From Bacillota bacterium (GTDB taxonomy: Bacteria; Bacillota_G; SHA-98; UBA4971): a stretch of DNA of 20,476 nucleotides. Below the pieces are notes generated by a model. The model did no database searches. It was given only the letters and a program-made list of their open reading frames with translations, and was not told the origin of the DNA. The first letter of the stretch is position 1; the number at the start of each line of letters is the position of its first letter. Shown here piece by piece: positions 1 to 6,636 of the stretch. A program made the translations under genes and the position numbers. The stretch lies in NCBI GenBank assembly GCA_012512055.1, contig JAAZEW010000165.1, positions 1 through 20,476 of the forward strand, written 5' to 3'.

Positions 1-62
1 CCCTTGACATAGCATCGAGCCTGCACATAATTTGCTAATGGCCAGCGGGACAAAAACAATGG

Positions 63-112
63 GGGGTGACATTTTCTCAGACGGATTAACCCCTAAAAGG
101 GGTGACATTTTC
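63..112. repeat. Pair of 14-bp direct repeats at the left edge
   Basis: The 14-mer GGGGTGACATTTTC occurs at 63-76 and again at 99-112, a 36-bp period, with a related TTGACAGAAACTTTC at 121-135. A short ACCCC/GGGGT hairpin (89-103) lies between the two copies. Closely spaced repeats of this kind are typical of the termini of some insertion sequences, so this may be the end of an element lying to the left. No transposase is in the window, and the identity is inference. The rest of 1-170 shows no gene. Confidence 0.5.
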
Positions 113-170
113 ACTGTCCGTTGACAGAAACTTTCCGCCCACATGTCGCTGGGTTGCCATTGGCGCACCG

Positions 171-1334
171 CTAGTATAACAGAAATCCTTCCCGCACCTC
201 ACAGAACTCCTTAGCATCCCATCGCCATTTCTCAATCAGTGGATGAATATCACCGTCTTCGTCAATTATCTTGCGTAGCTCATCTGTCCCTGCAAGTATG
301 TCAATATGAAGCATGCCGTGGGACATTTGCTCAAGGCTCTGAACCCAGCAGAATTCCCCCGGCCAAAGCCTTTTTATGGCCCTGAGAACCACTATGCCGG
401 TAGCTACAGGCTCAAACTCCCCCCTATCCGTAACGTGCACCTGCACCCCCTGACACAACAACCCGGCATGTTTCGAGAATGTAGGCACAAAGTAGCAAGG
501 TCTGAAAACGCATCCTGAAAGCTTTTCAGAATTGAGCGCATCTGACAATGATTCAGCCTGTATCCAAGGCGCGCCGATCAGTTCAAAAGGGCGGGCAGTT
601 CCACGTCCTTCTGAAACATTTGTCCCCTCAATGAAGCACATCCCCGGAAAAACTGTAGCCGTATCAAGCGTAGGCATGTTAGGAGAAGGCATAACCCAAG
701 GTAGGCGGGTTTCATCATACCACATGGCTCGATCCCAGCCCTGAATCTTTACTACTGGAAGATTGCACCCGATTTTCAGTGCTTTATTTGCCCACATAGC
801 AAGCTCCCCGACTGTAAGCCCGTGGCGTATGGGAAGCCCTGAGAGACCCAAAAAAGAAGTGAATCCTTCTTCAACAATATTGCCGCTGACGACAGTGCCG
901 CCTATCGGATTGGGCCTATCTAGCACAATGAATTCCTTCCCGTGCTCAGCGCATGCCTCCATAGCGAAAACCATCGTAGTTATGTAAGAATAGAACCTGA
1001 CACCTGTATCCTGAATGTCGAAAACCAAAGAGTCTATTCCATTTAGCATCTGGGATGTGGGTTTTCGCGTCGCCCCATACAAGCTGTATACCGGCAGTCC
1101 GGTGGAACTATCACAGTATTCAGGGATACTCAGCGCATCCTGGATCTCTCCGCGCAAGCCGTGCTCAGGGCTGAAGAGCGCCACCAGATGAAAAGCTTCA
1201 TGAAGAACATCAAGCGTTCGCTTGAGATTCCCGGTCACACCGGTAGGATTGGTAATAAGGCCAAGCCTTTTACCGGAAAGGTGCGCTCTCTCCCTACCGT
1301 CTCTAAAGATTACATCAACTCCGGTAAGGACCAC
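171..1334 (-). CDS. namZ: Exo-beta-N-acetylmuramidase NamZ-like protein (DUF1343), no signal peptide
   Basis: Full-length member of DUF1343, the family named NamZ (YbbC in Bacillus subtilis), which releases MurNAc from the non-reducing end of peptidoglycan fragments. Family motifs appear in order: GLITNPTG, FSPEHGLRG, VFDIQDTGVRFYSY, DRPNPIGG, PSPNMPT and EGTNVSEGRGTARPFE. I place the start at GTG 1332-1334, because a GGAGGAGG block lies 6 bases upstream. The frame stays open to a GTG at 1374-1376 that lacks a ribosome binding site. The product is 387 residues. Neither start gives a signal peptide or membrane segment, so the enzyme should be cytoplasmic, whereas characterised NamZ proteins are exported. 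It is the last gene of the murQ-ABC operon, 51 bases after the second permease. The family call is firm; substrate and location are inferred. Confidence 0.9.
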   Translation of the reverse strand: MVLTGVDVIFRDGRERAHLSGKRLGLITNPTGVTGNLKRTLDVLHEAFHLVALFSPEHGLRGEIQDALSIPEYCDSSTGLPVYSLYGATRKPTSQMLNGIDSLVFDIQDTGVRFYSYITTMVFAMEACAEHGKEFIVLDRPNPIGGTVVSGNIVEEGFTSFLGLSGLPIRHGLTVGELAMWANKALKIGCNLPVVKIQGWDRAMWYDETRLPWVMPSPNMPTLDTATVFPGMCFIEGTNVSEGRGTARPFELIGAPWIQAESLSDALNSEKLSGCVFRPCYFVPTFSKHAGLLCQGVQVHVTDRGEFEPVATGIVVLRAIKRLWPGEFCWVQSLEQMSHGMLHIDILAGTDELRKIIDEDGDIHPLIEKWRWDAKEFCEVREGFLLY

Positions 1335-1385
1335 GGTATCCCTCCTCCTGGCACTATTTCCATACGTTGTTTCCACCCTTTCGGG

Positions 1386-2213
1386 TTACCCCTTGACAGC
1401 CCCGGCAGTCAGCCCTTTGATGAACTGCTGCGACAAGAGGACATAAAGGACAAGCAGCGGTATGCTGGCCATCACCATACCGGCAAAAACCAAACCCCAG
1501 TTAGTTTCGTATTGTCCAAAGAACACTGTCATTCCCAGGGGAATGGTCTTTAGGGCGTCGTTTCGCAAGAAAATGAGGGGAAAGAAGAAATCATTCCACA
1601 GCGGGACAAAGTTCATAAGTATCACCGTGGCCAAAGCCGGCCTAATCAGAGGTAACATGACTTTGTAGAACACCTGAAACTCACTGCAGCCGTCTATACG
1701 GGCTGCAAACTCCAATTCTTTAGGAAGAGTCCTGAAAAAACCTGTCAGGATAAAGACGGACATAGGCATTCCGCTTGCCACGTAAGTCAAGATCAGAGAA
1801 GCATGCGTATCATGAAGGCGCAAGTTCTTCATGAGCAAAAAGAGAGGCAGCACCCCGAGGCGTATCGGCACCATAAGGCCTGCCAGAAAGTAGACATACA
1901 AAGTATTACTCCAGGGAAAATCGTAACGGGCAAGAGCATACGCAGCAAGCGATGCAAAACCTGCAATCAACGCAACTGAAGTAGTGGTCACAAATAGGCT
2001 GTTTCGTAGATAAATCGGGAAGTTGGCTCTCTCCCACACAGCTATGAAGTTACTCAAGTTCCATTGCTTTGGCAGCGCGAATGGAGTCATGAATATCTCG
2101 CGAGTGCTCTTGAAAGCCGTCACTAACATCAGAAGAAGGGGATATGCCACAATGACAGCATAAACACCCAGCACACCATAGATTAACAGCCGCTTTGCCC
2201 TTTGCTTATCCAT
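1386..2213 (-). CDS. Carbohydrate ABC transporter permease, MalG/CUT1 type
   Basis: Inner-membrane subunit of a CUT1-family sugar importer, 275 residues, the normal length for a MalG-type permease. A hydrophobic first helix follows the basic MDKQRAKR start, and about five more helices follow. The EAA loop that contacts the ATPase is visible as EFAARIDGCSEF followed by LPLIRPAL near residues 185-210. The protein ends on a cytoplasmic tail (QQFIKGLTAGAVKG) typical of the family. The ATG lies 3 bases beyond the stop of the preceding permease gene, so the two are surely co-translated and form a heterodimer. No ATP-binding subunit is encoded nearby, which is common for CUT1 systems that share one MsmX-like ATPase. 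Substrate cannot be read from the sequence; context points to an amino sugar or MurNAc glycan. Confidence 0.93.
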   Translation of the reverse strand: MDKQRAKRLLIYGVLGVYAVIVAYPLLLMLVTAFKSTREIFMTPFALPKQWNLSNFIAVWERANFPIYLRNSLFVTTTSVALIAGFASLAAYALARYDFPWSNTLYVYFLAGLMVPIRLGVLPLFLLMKNLRLHDTHASLILTYVASGMPMSVFILTGFFRTLPKELEFAARIDGCSEFQVFYKVMLPLIRPALATVILMNFVPLWNDFFFPLIFLRNDALKTIPLGMTVFFGQYETNWGLVFAGMVMASIPLLVLYVLLSQQFIKGLTAGAVKG

Positions 2214-2216
2214 GCT

Positions 2217-3137
2217 CTACATCTCCACCTCTTGACGTCTGACAAGGCGTACGCCGATAATAGAGACTATACAAATAATCAGGAACATCAGGACTGCAAT
2301 GGCTGATCCAAGGCCGACCTGCCCGACTTCTCCGCCGGTCGTAGCATCCCCAAAAGCAGTCCTGTAGAAAAATGTGCCTAATACGTCAGTAGAATAGTAA
2401 GGACTGCCGCTGGAGCCCTGCATGATGAAAATCAATTCGAACGCATTGAAGTCATAGATGAAGGTTAGGATTGTAACCATGCCGATAGCAGGCAAGAGCA
2501 ACGGGAGTATTACGTGCCTGAAAGCCTGCCATGTAGTGGCGCCGTCCACTCGGGCAGCCTCTTCCAGCTCCACAGGGATTCCCTGTAATGCAGCAAGGTA
2601 AACGGTTATCGGAAAACCCAGCCATCTCCATGCGTTTACGAGGACAATCGTAGGCAGAGCTGTCGCCATATCTCCCAGCCATGGCCTGGTCAGCCCTTCA
2701 AGGCCGATAAACGCCAAGAGCTTATTGACCTGTCCCCATGTGGGATTCAATAGAAGGAGCCAAAGAAACCCAACAACCACCTGGGACAACGTATACGGAG
2801 CGAAATATGCTGTCTGGAAAACTCTGAGGAGCCTGCCGCCTTTAGCCAGCGCCACTGCGACAAAAAGGCCGAAAGTAGTCTGAATGAGGAATGTGACTAT
2901 AAAAAAGAAGGCGTTATGTCGCAATGCGCCAACCAGCCGTTCGCTGTAAGGACGCTCGAAGAGAACCTTCCGGAAATTATCGAAGCCTGCGAACCCTTGC
3001 CTGATGTACCCGTCCCATTTGATGAAACTATATCCTAATGAGGATAATAGCGGATACACCATAAAAACGGTATATACAATTAACGCAGGCGCTAAGAACA
3101 TGAAGTAGACTCTCTGGCGTGAACGTCTGCTATTCAC
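2217..3137 (-). CDS. Carbohydrate ABC transporter permease, MalF/CUT1 type
   Basis: Partner permease of the same CUT1 importer, 306 residues from the start chosen here. The first helix (FMFLAPALIVYTVFMVYPLL) is the classic N-terminal segment of MalF-type permeases without the large MalF periplasmic insertion. The EAA loop reads LEEAARVDGATTW followed by LPLLLPAIG. I chose GTG 3135-3137, since GGGGGAG lies 5 bases upstream. The open frame extends to a TTG at 3197, but that extension would start inside the intergenic hairpin and has no ribosome binding site. The gene follows the binding-protein gene by 95 bases that hold the hairpin, and precedes the MalG-type permease by 3 bases. It functions in the cytoplasmic membrane. 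Confidence 0.92.
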   Translation of the reverse strand: MNSRRSRQRVYFMFLAPALIVYTVFMVYPLLSSLGYSFIKWDGYIRQGFAGFDNFRKVLFERPYSERLVGALRHNAFFFIVTFLIQTTFGLFVAVALAKGGRLLRVFQTAYFAPYTLSQVVVGFLWLLLLNPTWGQVNKLLAFIGLEGLTRPWLGDMATALPTIVLVNAWRWLGFPITVYLAALQGIPVELEEAARVDGATTWQAFRHVILPLLLPAIGMVTILTFIYDFNAFELIFIMQGSSGSPYYSTDVLGTFFYRTAFGDATTGGEVGQVGLGSAIAVLMFLIICIVSIIGVRLVRRQEVEM

Positions 3138-3184
3138 GGCAACTCCCCCGTTGATTGGTATTACACTGCCCCGCATTCCGGCAT

Positions 3185-3218
3185 GAGGAGGCAGCAAGCA
3201 CGAAGCTCGTGCCTCCTC
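3185..3218 (-). other. Intergenic hairpin between binding protein and permease genes
   Basis: Perfect 9-bp arms GAGGAGGCA and TGCCTCCTC enclose a second perfect 6-bp repeat GCACGA/TCGTGC (3198-3212). No T-run follows on the minus strand, so this is not a simple terminator. Hairpins at this place in sugar ABC operons (the malE-malF case) protect the upstream message and keep binding-protein levels above permease levels. The structure is seen; the role is inferred. Confidence 0.55.
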
Positions 3219-3232
3219 CCTGGTATCACCGA

Positions 3233-4492
3233 TTACTTCTGAAACGGCTTATACCATTTCACCAAGCCTTCGTGAATTTCCGAGGCAACCTCTTCAGGAG
3301 TGAGCTTGTCAGAGAACATAGCCTGCAGGCTTGTCTGGAGGAGTGTTGAACCGCTGGGCTGCTCAAACCTGAATCCGACAACCATCAAGTGCGGCGTGGA
3401 CTTCTCATTGGCAAGGGACAGCATTTCAGCCAATACCGGATGCTTAGGCTTCACTCCCGGAATTGCTGCAGGCTGACTCAACTCGTCAGCAAACATCTGG
3501 CCATACCGCAATGAGGCCAGGAAGTTGATGAACTTCAAGCATTCAGCCTTATGCTTTGTTACGGCGTTAATGCCATAGGAGCCGTCCATATAGACTGCTA
3601 CGTAGCCTCCATCCCCGGCCTTTTCCCCGGGAACCGGGAAGACTCCCAACTTCAAATCAGGGTTAAGCCTCTCAAATGTAGCAGTTTCATACGAACCGCC
3701 TATCATCATGGCAGCCATTTCTTGCGCGAACATCATCTGCATATCCGTATACCCAATCCCCATGAAGTCCTTGGGCATATATGGCCTCAGCTCAAGCATC
3801 TTACCTAATGAGTACACGAATCTTGCATCTTTGAACGTAGTCTCACCATTAATCACCGCATCAGAGAAGTCGTTACCACCATAGAAATTAGGAGCTACCC
3901 CGCCAAAGAGAGTCTCAAAGGCCCATGCATCTTTTCCTCCGTTGGCAAGGGGTACATAGCCTTTGTCTTTTACGGTTTGGCAAAGCTTCAGGAACTCATC
4001 CCACGTTGTGGGTTCCTTAAGTCCTAGCTCATCAAATACTGTCTTGTTGTAAATTACCTGTATAATCTGTATAGCGAAAGGCACTCCGTAAACCTTGCCG
4101 GTATGACGGTTTGATGCTCCTCTTAGTATGTCTTTGGGGAATTTTGCCAGATCAGGAACACTGGCTTCAGTTAGCTCCATCAGATAGCCGGCACTTGCAA
4201 GGGCTTCCATACCTCCGTATGAGCGAAGATGAACGATGTCCGGACCGGTGCCTCCCTGAAGTGCAGTTGCCAGTATCGTATTGTACTCTGTATTCTTGAA
4301 CGGGATAAACTTCACCTTGATATTGGGGTTCTCAGCCTCAAATACCTTTATGAATTTGTCGTACGCGTCGATATCCTCAGTCCGCCAGCTCCAAAAGGTA
4401 AGTTCCACATTAGTGGCGGCAGATGATGCCGCGCCTATCGCCAGGCAGAATATCAGTATCAGACACACTGCTAGACCTCTAAGTGCTTTCAT
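3233..4492 (-). CDS. Extracellular sugar-binding protein of the ABC importer (SBP family 1)
   Basis: Solute-binding protein of family 1 (MalE-like), 419 residues. A Sec signal peptide is clear: MKALRG, a hydrophobic core LAVCLILIFCLAIG, then AASSA as the probable cleavage site before ATNVELTFWSW. The mature part has the family features LTFWSWRTEDIDAYDKFIKV, VKFIPF, GPDIVHL, the MMIGGSYE region and KHKAECLKFINFL. I chose the ATG at 4490-4492, where GGGGAGG precedes by about 10 bases; the frame is open to 4537 without support. No proper lipobox is seen: Cys10 and Cys16 lie inside the hydrophobic core behind LAV and LIF. This is unusual for a protein that must stay near the membrane of a monoderm. 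It follows murQ by 154 bases. The ligand is inferred from its neighbours murQ and namZ. Confidence 0.93.
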   Translation of the reverse strand: MKALRGLAVCLILIFCLAIGAASSAATNVELTFWSWRTEDIDAYDKFIKVFEAENPNIKVKFIPFKNTEYNTILATALQGGTGPDIVHLRSYGGMEALASAGYLMELTEASVPDLAKFPKDILRGASNRHTGKVYGVPFAIQIIQVIYNKTVFDELGLKEPTTWDEFLKLCQTVKDKGYVPLANGGKDAWAFETLFGGVAPNFYGGNDFSDAVINGETTFKDARFVYSLGKMLELRPYMPKDFMGIGYTDMQMMFAQEMAAMMIGGSYETATFERLNPDLKLGVFPVPGEKAGDGGYVAVYMDGSYGINAVTKHKAECLKFINFLASLRYGQMFADELSQPAAIPGVKPKHPVLAEMLSLANEKSTPHLMVVGFRFEQPSGSTLLQTSLQAMFSDKLTPEEVASEIHEGLVKWYKPFQK

Positions 4493-4590
4493 GGAATCTC
4501 TTCCTCCCCGTACAAGATATTTATCTTCGGACTCCATCAGTCTCTCGAAGCCAAATCCTGAGGTTGAACCCTTCTGTGCTCCTTGCCCTC

Positions 4591-4615
4591 TCTCCCTCCT
4601 ATCTCCCTCCTATCT
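4591..4615 (-). repeat. Tandem 11-bp polypurine repeat with two AGGAGG motifs
   Basis: On the minus strand the murQ to binding-protein spacer carries TAGGAGGGAGA twice in tandem, followed by more purines (GAGAGGGCAAGGAG). Both copies contain an ideal anti-16S motif, yet no start codon lies at a usable distance. This could be a ribosome-docking message-stabilising site of the STAB-SD kind, or merely a low-complexity tract. Confidence 0.45.
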
Positions 4616-4646
4616 CACTATGATTCAATTCTACCTACGCACTCTT

Positions 4647-5564
4647 TCAGGCAGACCAAGTCTTAGCCAAATCCGTGGCTCGACGAACATACCCGCTTGC
4701 CTGCTCAAGCGCACGCAAGGCGGATTCTTGAGGAACGCCTGCCAAACTCATCACAAGAGCAACCTTGACGTTTTCGCCTGACTCCTCAAAAAGCTGCGCG
4801 CTCTCACTGAGGTCCAGGCCTGTTGCCATACTGATGATACGGATTGCCCTATTCCTGAGCTTCCTGTTTGTAGCACTAAGATCAACCATCAAGTTATCGT
4901 ATACTTTACCCAATTTCACCATAGAAGCAGTGGAGATCATATTCAAGACCAGCTTTTGGGCAGTTCCCGCCTTCATCCTCGTTGAACCTGTCAGAACCTC
5001 GGGGCCGGTAATAACCGGTATTACGATATCCACGTCGAAGTCAAGATCTCCCACATTAGTGCAGACAATGGCTATAGTAGCCGCATCGGCGGCTCTGGCA
5101 GCCCTGAGCGCACCGCGCATATATGGAGTCACACCGCTTGCAGAAATACCGACCACCACGTAATCCGGCATCACTCTTGCTGCCACGTCAGAGTATCCCA
5201 GGGCTTCGTCATCTTCGCATTCCTCAACTGCTTGGAAGACAGCGTCTCGCCCGCCTGCAATTAGCGCACAAATCAGACCGGGATCCACTCCGAAAGTCGG
5301 AGGACATTCCGCTGCGTCCAGAATTCCTAACCTTCCACTGGTTCCTGCGCCTGCGTAAAGAACTCGCCCGCCTTTCTTCAGCCTGTCAACAATGACATCT
5401 ACAGCTTCTGCAATTTGAGGAATAGCGTCTGCAACAGCATAGGCGACGGTCTTGTCCTCATCATTGATCACTTTTAGAAGCTGTACAGTGTCCATCTTGT
5501 CAAGACATCGAGATCTCGGATTCCTCTGTTCGGTCACAAGATCTTCGTAGTGATCCAACGACAT
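4647..5564 (-). CDS. murQ: N-acetylmuramic acid 6-phosphate etherase
   Basis: Cytoplasmic enzyme that cleaves the lactyl ether of MurNAc 6-phosphate, yielding GlcNAc 6-phosphate and D-lactate. It is the committed step of MurNAc recycling. The 305 residues match the usual MurQ length. The SIS-domain sugar-phosphate site is visible as YAGAGTSGRLGILDA (about residues 70-84), with the catalytic acid in AECPPT (Glu86, equivalent to Glu83 of the E. coli enzyme). Further family hallmarks are VVGISASGVTPY, TGSTRMKAGTAQKLVLNMIS, and NLMVDLSATNRKL. The ATG at 5562-5564 has AAGGGG 7 bases upstream. It is the first gene of the run to binding protein, permeases and NamZ. No MurR regulator, MurP transporter or MurNAc kinase is present in the window, which is odd for a murQ locus. 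Confidence 0.97.
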   Translation of the reverse strand: MSLDHYEDLVTEQRNPRSRCLDKMDTVQLLKVINDEDKTVAYAVADAIPQIAEAVDVIVDRLKKGGRVLYAGAGTSGRLGILDAAECPPTFGVDPGLICALIAGGRDAVFQAVEECEDDEALGYSDVAARVMPDYVVVGISASGVTPYMRGALRAARAADAATIAIVCTNVGDLDFDVDIVIPVITGPEVLTGSTRMKAGTAQKLVLNMISTASMVKLGKVYDNLMVDLSATNRKLRNRAIRIISMATGLDLSESAQLFEESGENVKVALVMSLAGVPQESALRALEQASGYVRRATDLAKTWSA

Positions 5565-5677
5565 TACCTATCCCCTTTCATCATTGCACTACCGCTAATC
5601 TTATTTCTTCAAGAGTGTTTATTATCAAACGCTGCTGCATTGCTTCATTTATTCTCCGGAATAGGAAGATTTCCTTC

Positions 5678-5696
5678 CATATTTCTAGGAAATGTG
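5678..5696. promoter_or_regulatory. Imperfect palindrome upstream of murQ
   Basis: CATATTTCTAGGAAATGTG has 8-base arms matching at 7 of 8 positions around TAG, with a perfect 13-bp core ATTTCTAGGAAAT. It lies 114 bases before the murQ start and could be an operator for the MurNAc operon. A weak sigma-A-like pair (TTGATA at 5623-5628, TAAGAT at 5598-5603, 19-bp spacer) lies between it and murQ. Function is inference. Confidence 0.3.
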
Positions 5697-5737
5697 AAGA
5701 ATGTTTTCTTGGTGAAGACAGACGAGGTGAGAAAAAA

Positions 5738-5825
5738 TGGTGCCGGAGGCGGGAATCGAACCCGCACGGGCCAAAGGCCCAAGGGATTTTAAGTCCCTTG
5801 CGTCTGCCTATTCCGCCACTCCGGC
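5738..5825 (-). tRNA. tRNA-Leu (anticodon UAA), CCA encoded
   Basis: The minus strand folds as a class II tRNA: acceptor arm GCCGGAG/CTCCGGC, anticodon stem AGGGA/TCCCT with loop CTTAAAA (anticodon UAA, plus-strand 5789-5791), a long variable arm GGGCC/GGCCC, and T arm GCGGG TTCGATT CCCGC. The discriminator A is at 5741 and a genome-encoded CCA at 5738-5740, followed at once by TTTTTTC, which may aid termination. It lies between the DUF501 gene and murQ and has its own promoter. Confidence 0.97.
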
Positions 5826-5871
5826 ACTGGTAATTGTGAAGGAGTATTTTGTTTATTCGTTTTCCAAATAC

Positions 5872-5900
5872 ATTATAGCACCGCAATTGCTTTACAACAA
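5872..5900 (-). promoter_or_regulatory. Sigma-A promoter for tRNA-Leu
   Basis: On the minus strand TTGTTG (5895-5900) and a perfect TATAAT (5872-5877) are separated by 17 bases. The -10 box lies 46 bases before the tRNA 5' end. Box match and position support it. Confidence 0.7.
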
Positions 5901-5904
5901 TGTG

Positions 5905-5949
5905 GATCTATCCGCCTGTGTTGATTTATCCATCTATATCGATTTATCC
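5905..5949. repeat. Three 9-bp direct repeats with exact 18-bp period upstream of the tRNA-Leu promoter
   Basis: GATCTATCC (5905-5913), GATTTATCC (5923-5931) and GATTTATCC (5941-5949) recur every 18 bp, starting 4 bases upstream of the tRNA promoter -35 box. Even spacing and position suggest binding sites for one protein, but no known motif is recognised. Confidence 0.55.
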
Positions 5950-5978
5950 CCGTGTCATCCGGCGGCTATATCGCGAAG

Positions 5979-6491
5979 CTATTCATTCAGCAACTGATAA
6001 ACCCACTTGCCTACAGGATTCTTGCCCCGCACCAAATAGTCGGCATAATGAGCGTGAAGGCACTTCAGCCCTGCCCTGCCTTTTAGAATACCTCCTATCC
6101 CTGACTCACGGATCACGTCATACCAAGGAGGCCGATGGGCCTCAATCCACTTCAGTTGGTCTCCTGTCAACAGCGCCTGCCGAAATTCAGCATACGACCT
6201 GGCAGCCTTTTCATATTCTCTCTGGGCATCAGGGTCCTCTGCCAGGCGCGACTCGAGTTTCGCGATCCACCCTTCAGCCTCCAGCCGGGACACTGCCTTA
6301 ACAGCACCGGGACACGTAAGCCAGAAAACCGTGGGAAAAGGCTCAACGGGCTGATCGACGTCTGGTCCTGCAGGCACAACAGGGCTTGTGATAATGGTCT
6401 CAGGCATCCCCAACGGACATCGGGTCGCCACTTTCAGAAATCCCCTTGGCCTACGCCCCAATTGCACTTGGACAATATCCTCATCTCTCAT
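5979..6491 (-). CDS. DUF501 domain-containing protein
   Basis: 170-residue member of DUF501, a family of unknown function found in Bacillota and Actinobacteria, often near divIC and Ppx/GppA genes. The N-terminal LGRRPRG motif, the RCPLGMPETIITSP stretch and the signature FWLTCP are visible. The last third is an alpha-helical region ending in HYADYLVRGKNPVGKWVYQLL, which matches the family's C-terminal HA-ADYLV pattern. There is no signal peptide or membrane segment. The ATG at 6489-6491 is preceded by GGTGAG very close to the start, so initiation is probably weak. It follows the terminator of the S1-domain gene, so it needs its own promoter, which I cannot place with confidence. No ppx gene follows, unlike in many relatives. 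Function unknown. Confidence 0.88.
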   Translation of the reverse strand: MRDEDIVQVQLGRRPRGFLKVATRCPLGMPETIITSPVVPAGPDVDQPVEPFPTVFWLTCPGAVKAVSRLEAEGWIAKLESRLAEDPDAQREYEKAARSYAEFRQALLTGDQLKWIEAHRPPWYDVIRESGIGGILKGRAGLKCLHAHYADYLVRGKNPVGKWVYQLLNE

Positions 6492-6554
6492 GACTCACCA
6501 TCGCCCATTTGCGGTAATTGCCTTAATCATACCCAGGCCCGGAACAGCCAACTG

Positions 6555-6584
6555 AAAAAAGCCGGTCGCAAAATGCGCCGGCTT
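6555..6584 (-). terminator. Rho-independent terminator after the S1-domain gene
   Basis: The minus strand gives AAGCCGG-CGC, loop ATTTT, then GCG-A-CCGGCTT followed by a T-run (plus-strand A-run 6555-6560). The stem is 10 bp with one bulge. It sits 53 bases after the S1-gene stop and closes the sporulation/division block. Confidence 0.85.
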
Positions 6585-6636
6585 CTCTCCCAAAACCATC
6601 ATGCCAGTTGGCCCCATATACCTATCGCATTAAGAA

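Noticed and set aside
89..103. Terminator for the namZ operon
   Set aside because: The ACCCC/GGGGT stem is short and is followed on the minus strand by TTAATCCG rather than a T-run.
4281..4781. Plus-strand 166-codon open frame
   Set aside because: Antisense to the binding-protein start and murQ end, both clear genes; it has low-complexity composition and no start signal.
5581..5886. Minus-strand 101-codon open frame upstream of murQ
   Set aside because: It reads through the whole tRNA-Leu gene; the frame is incidental.
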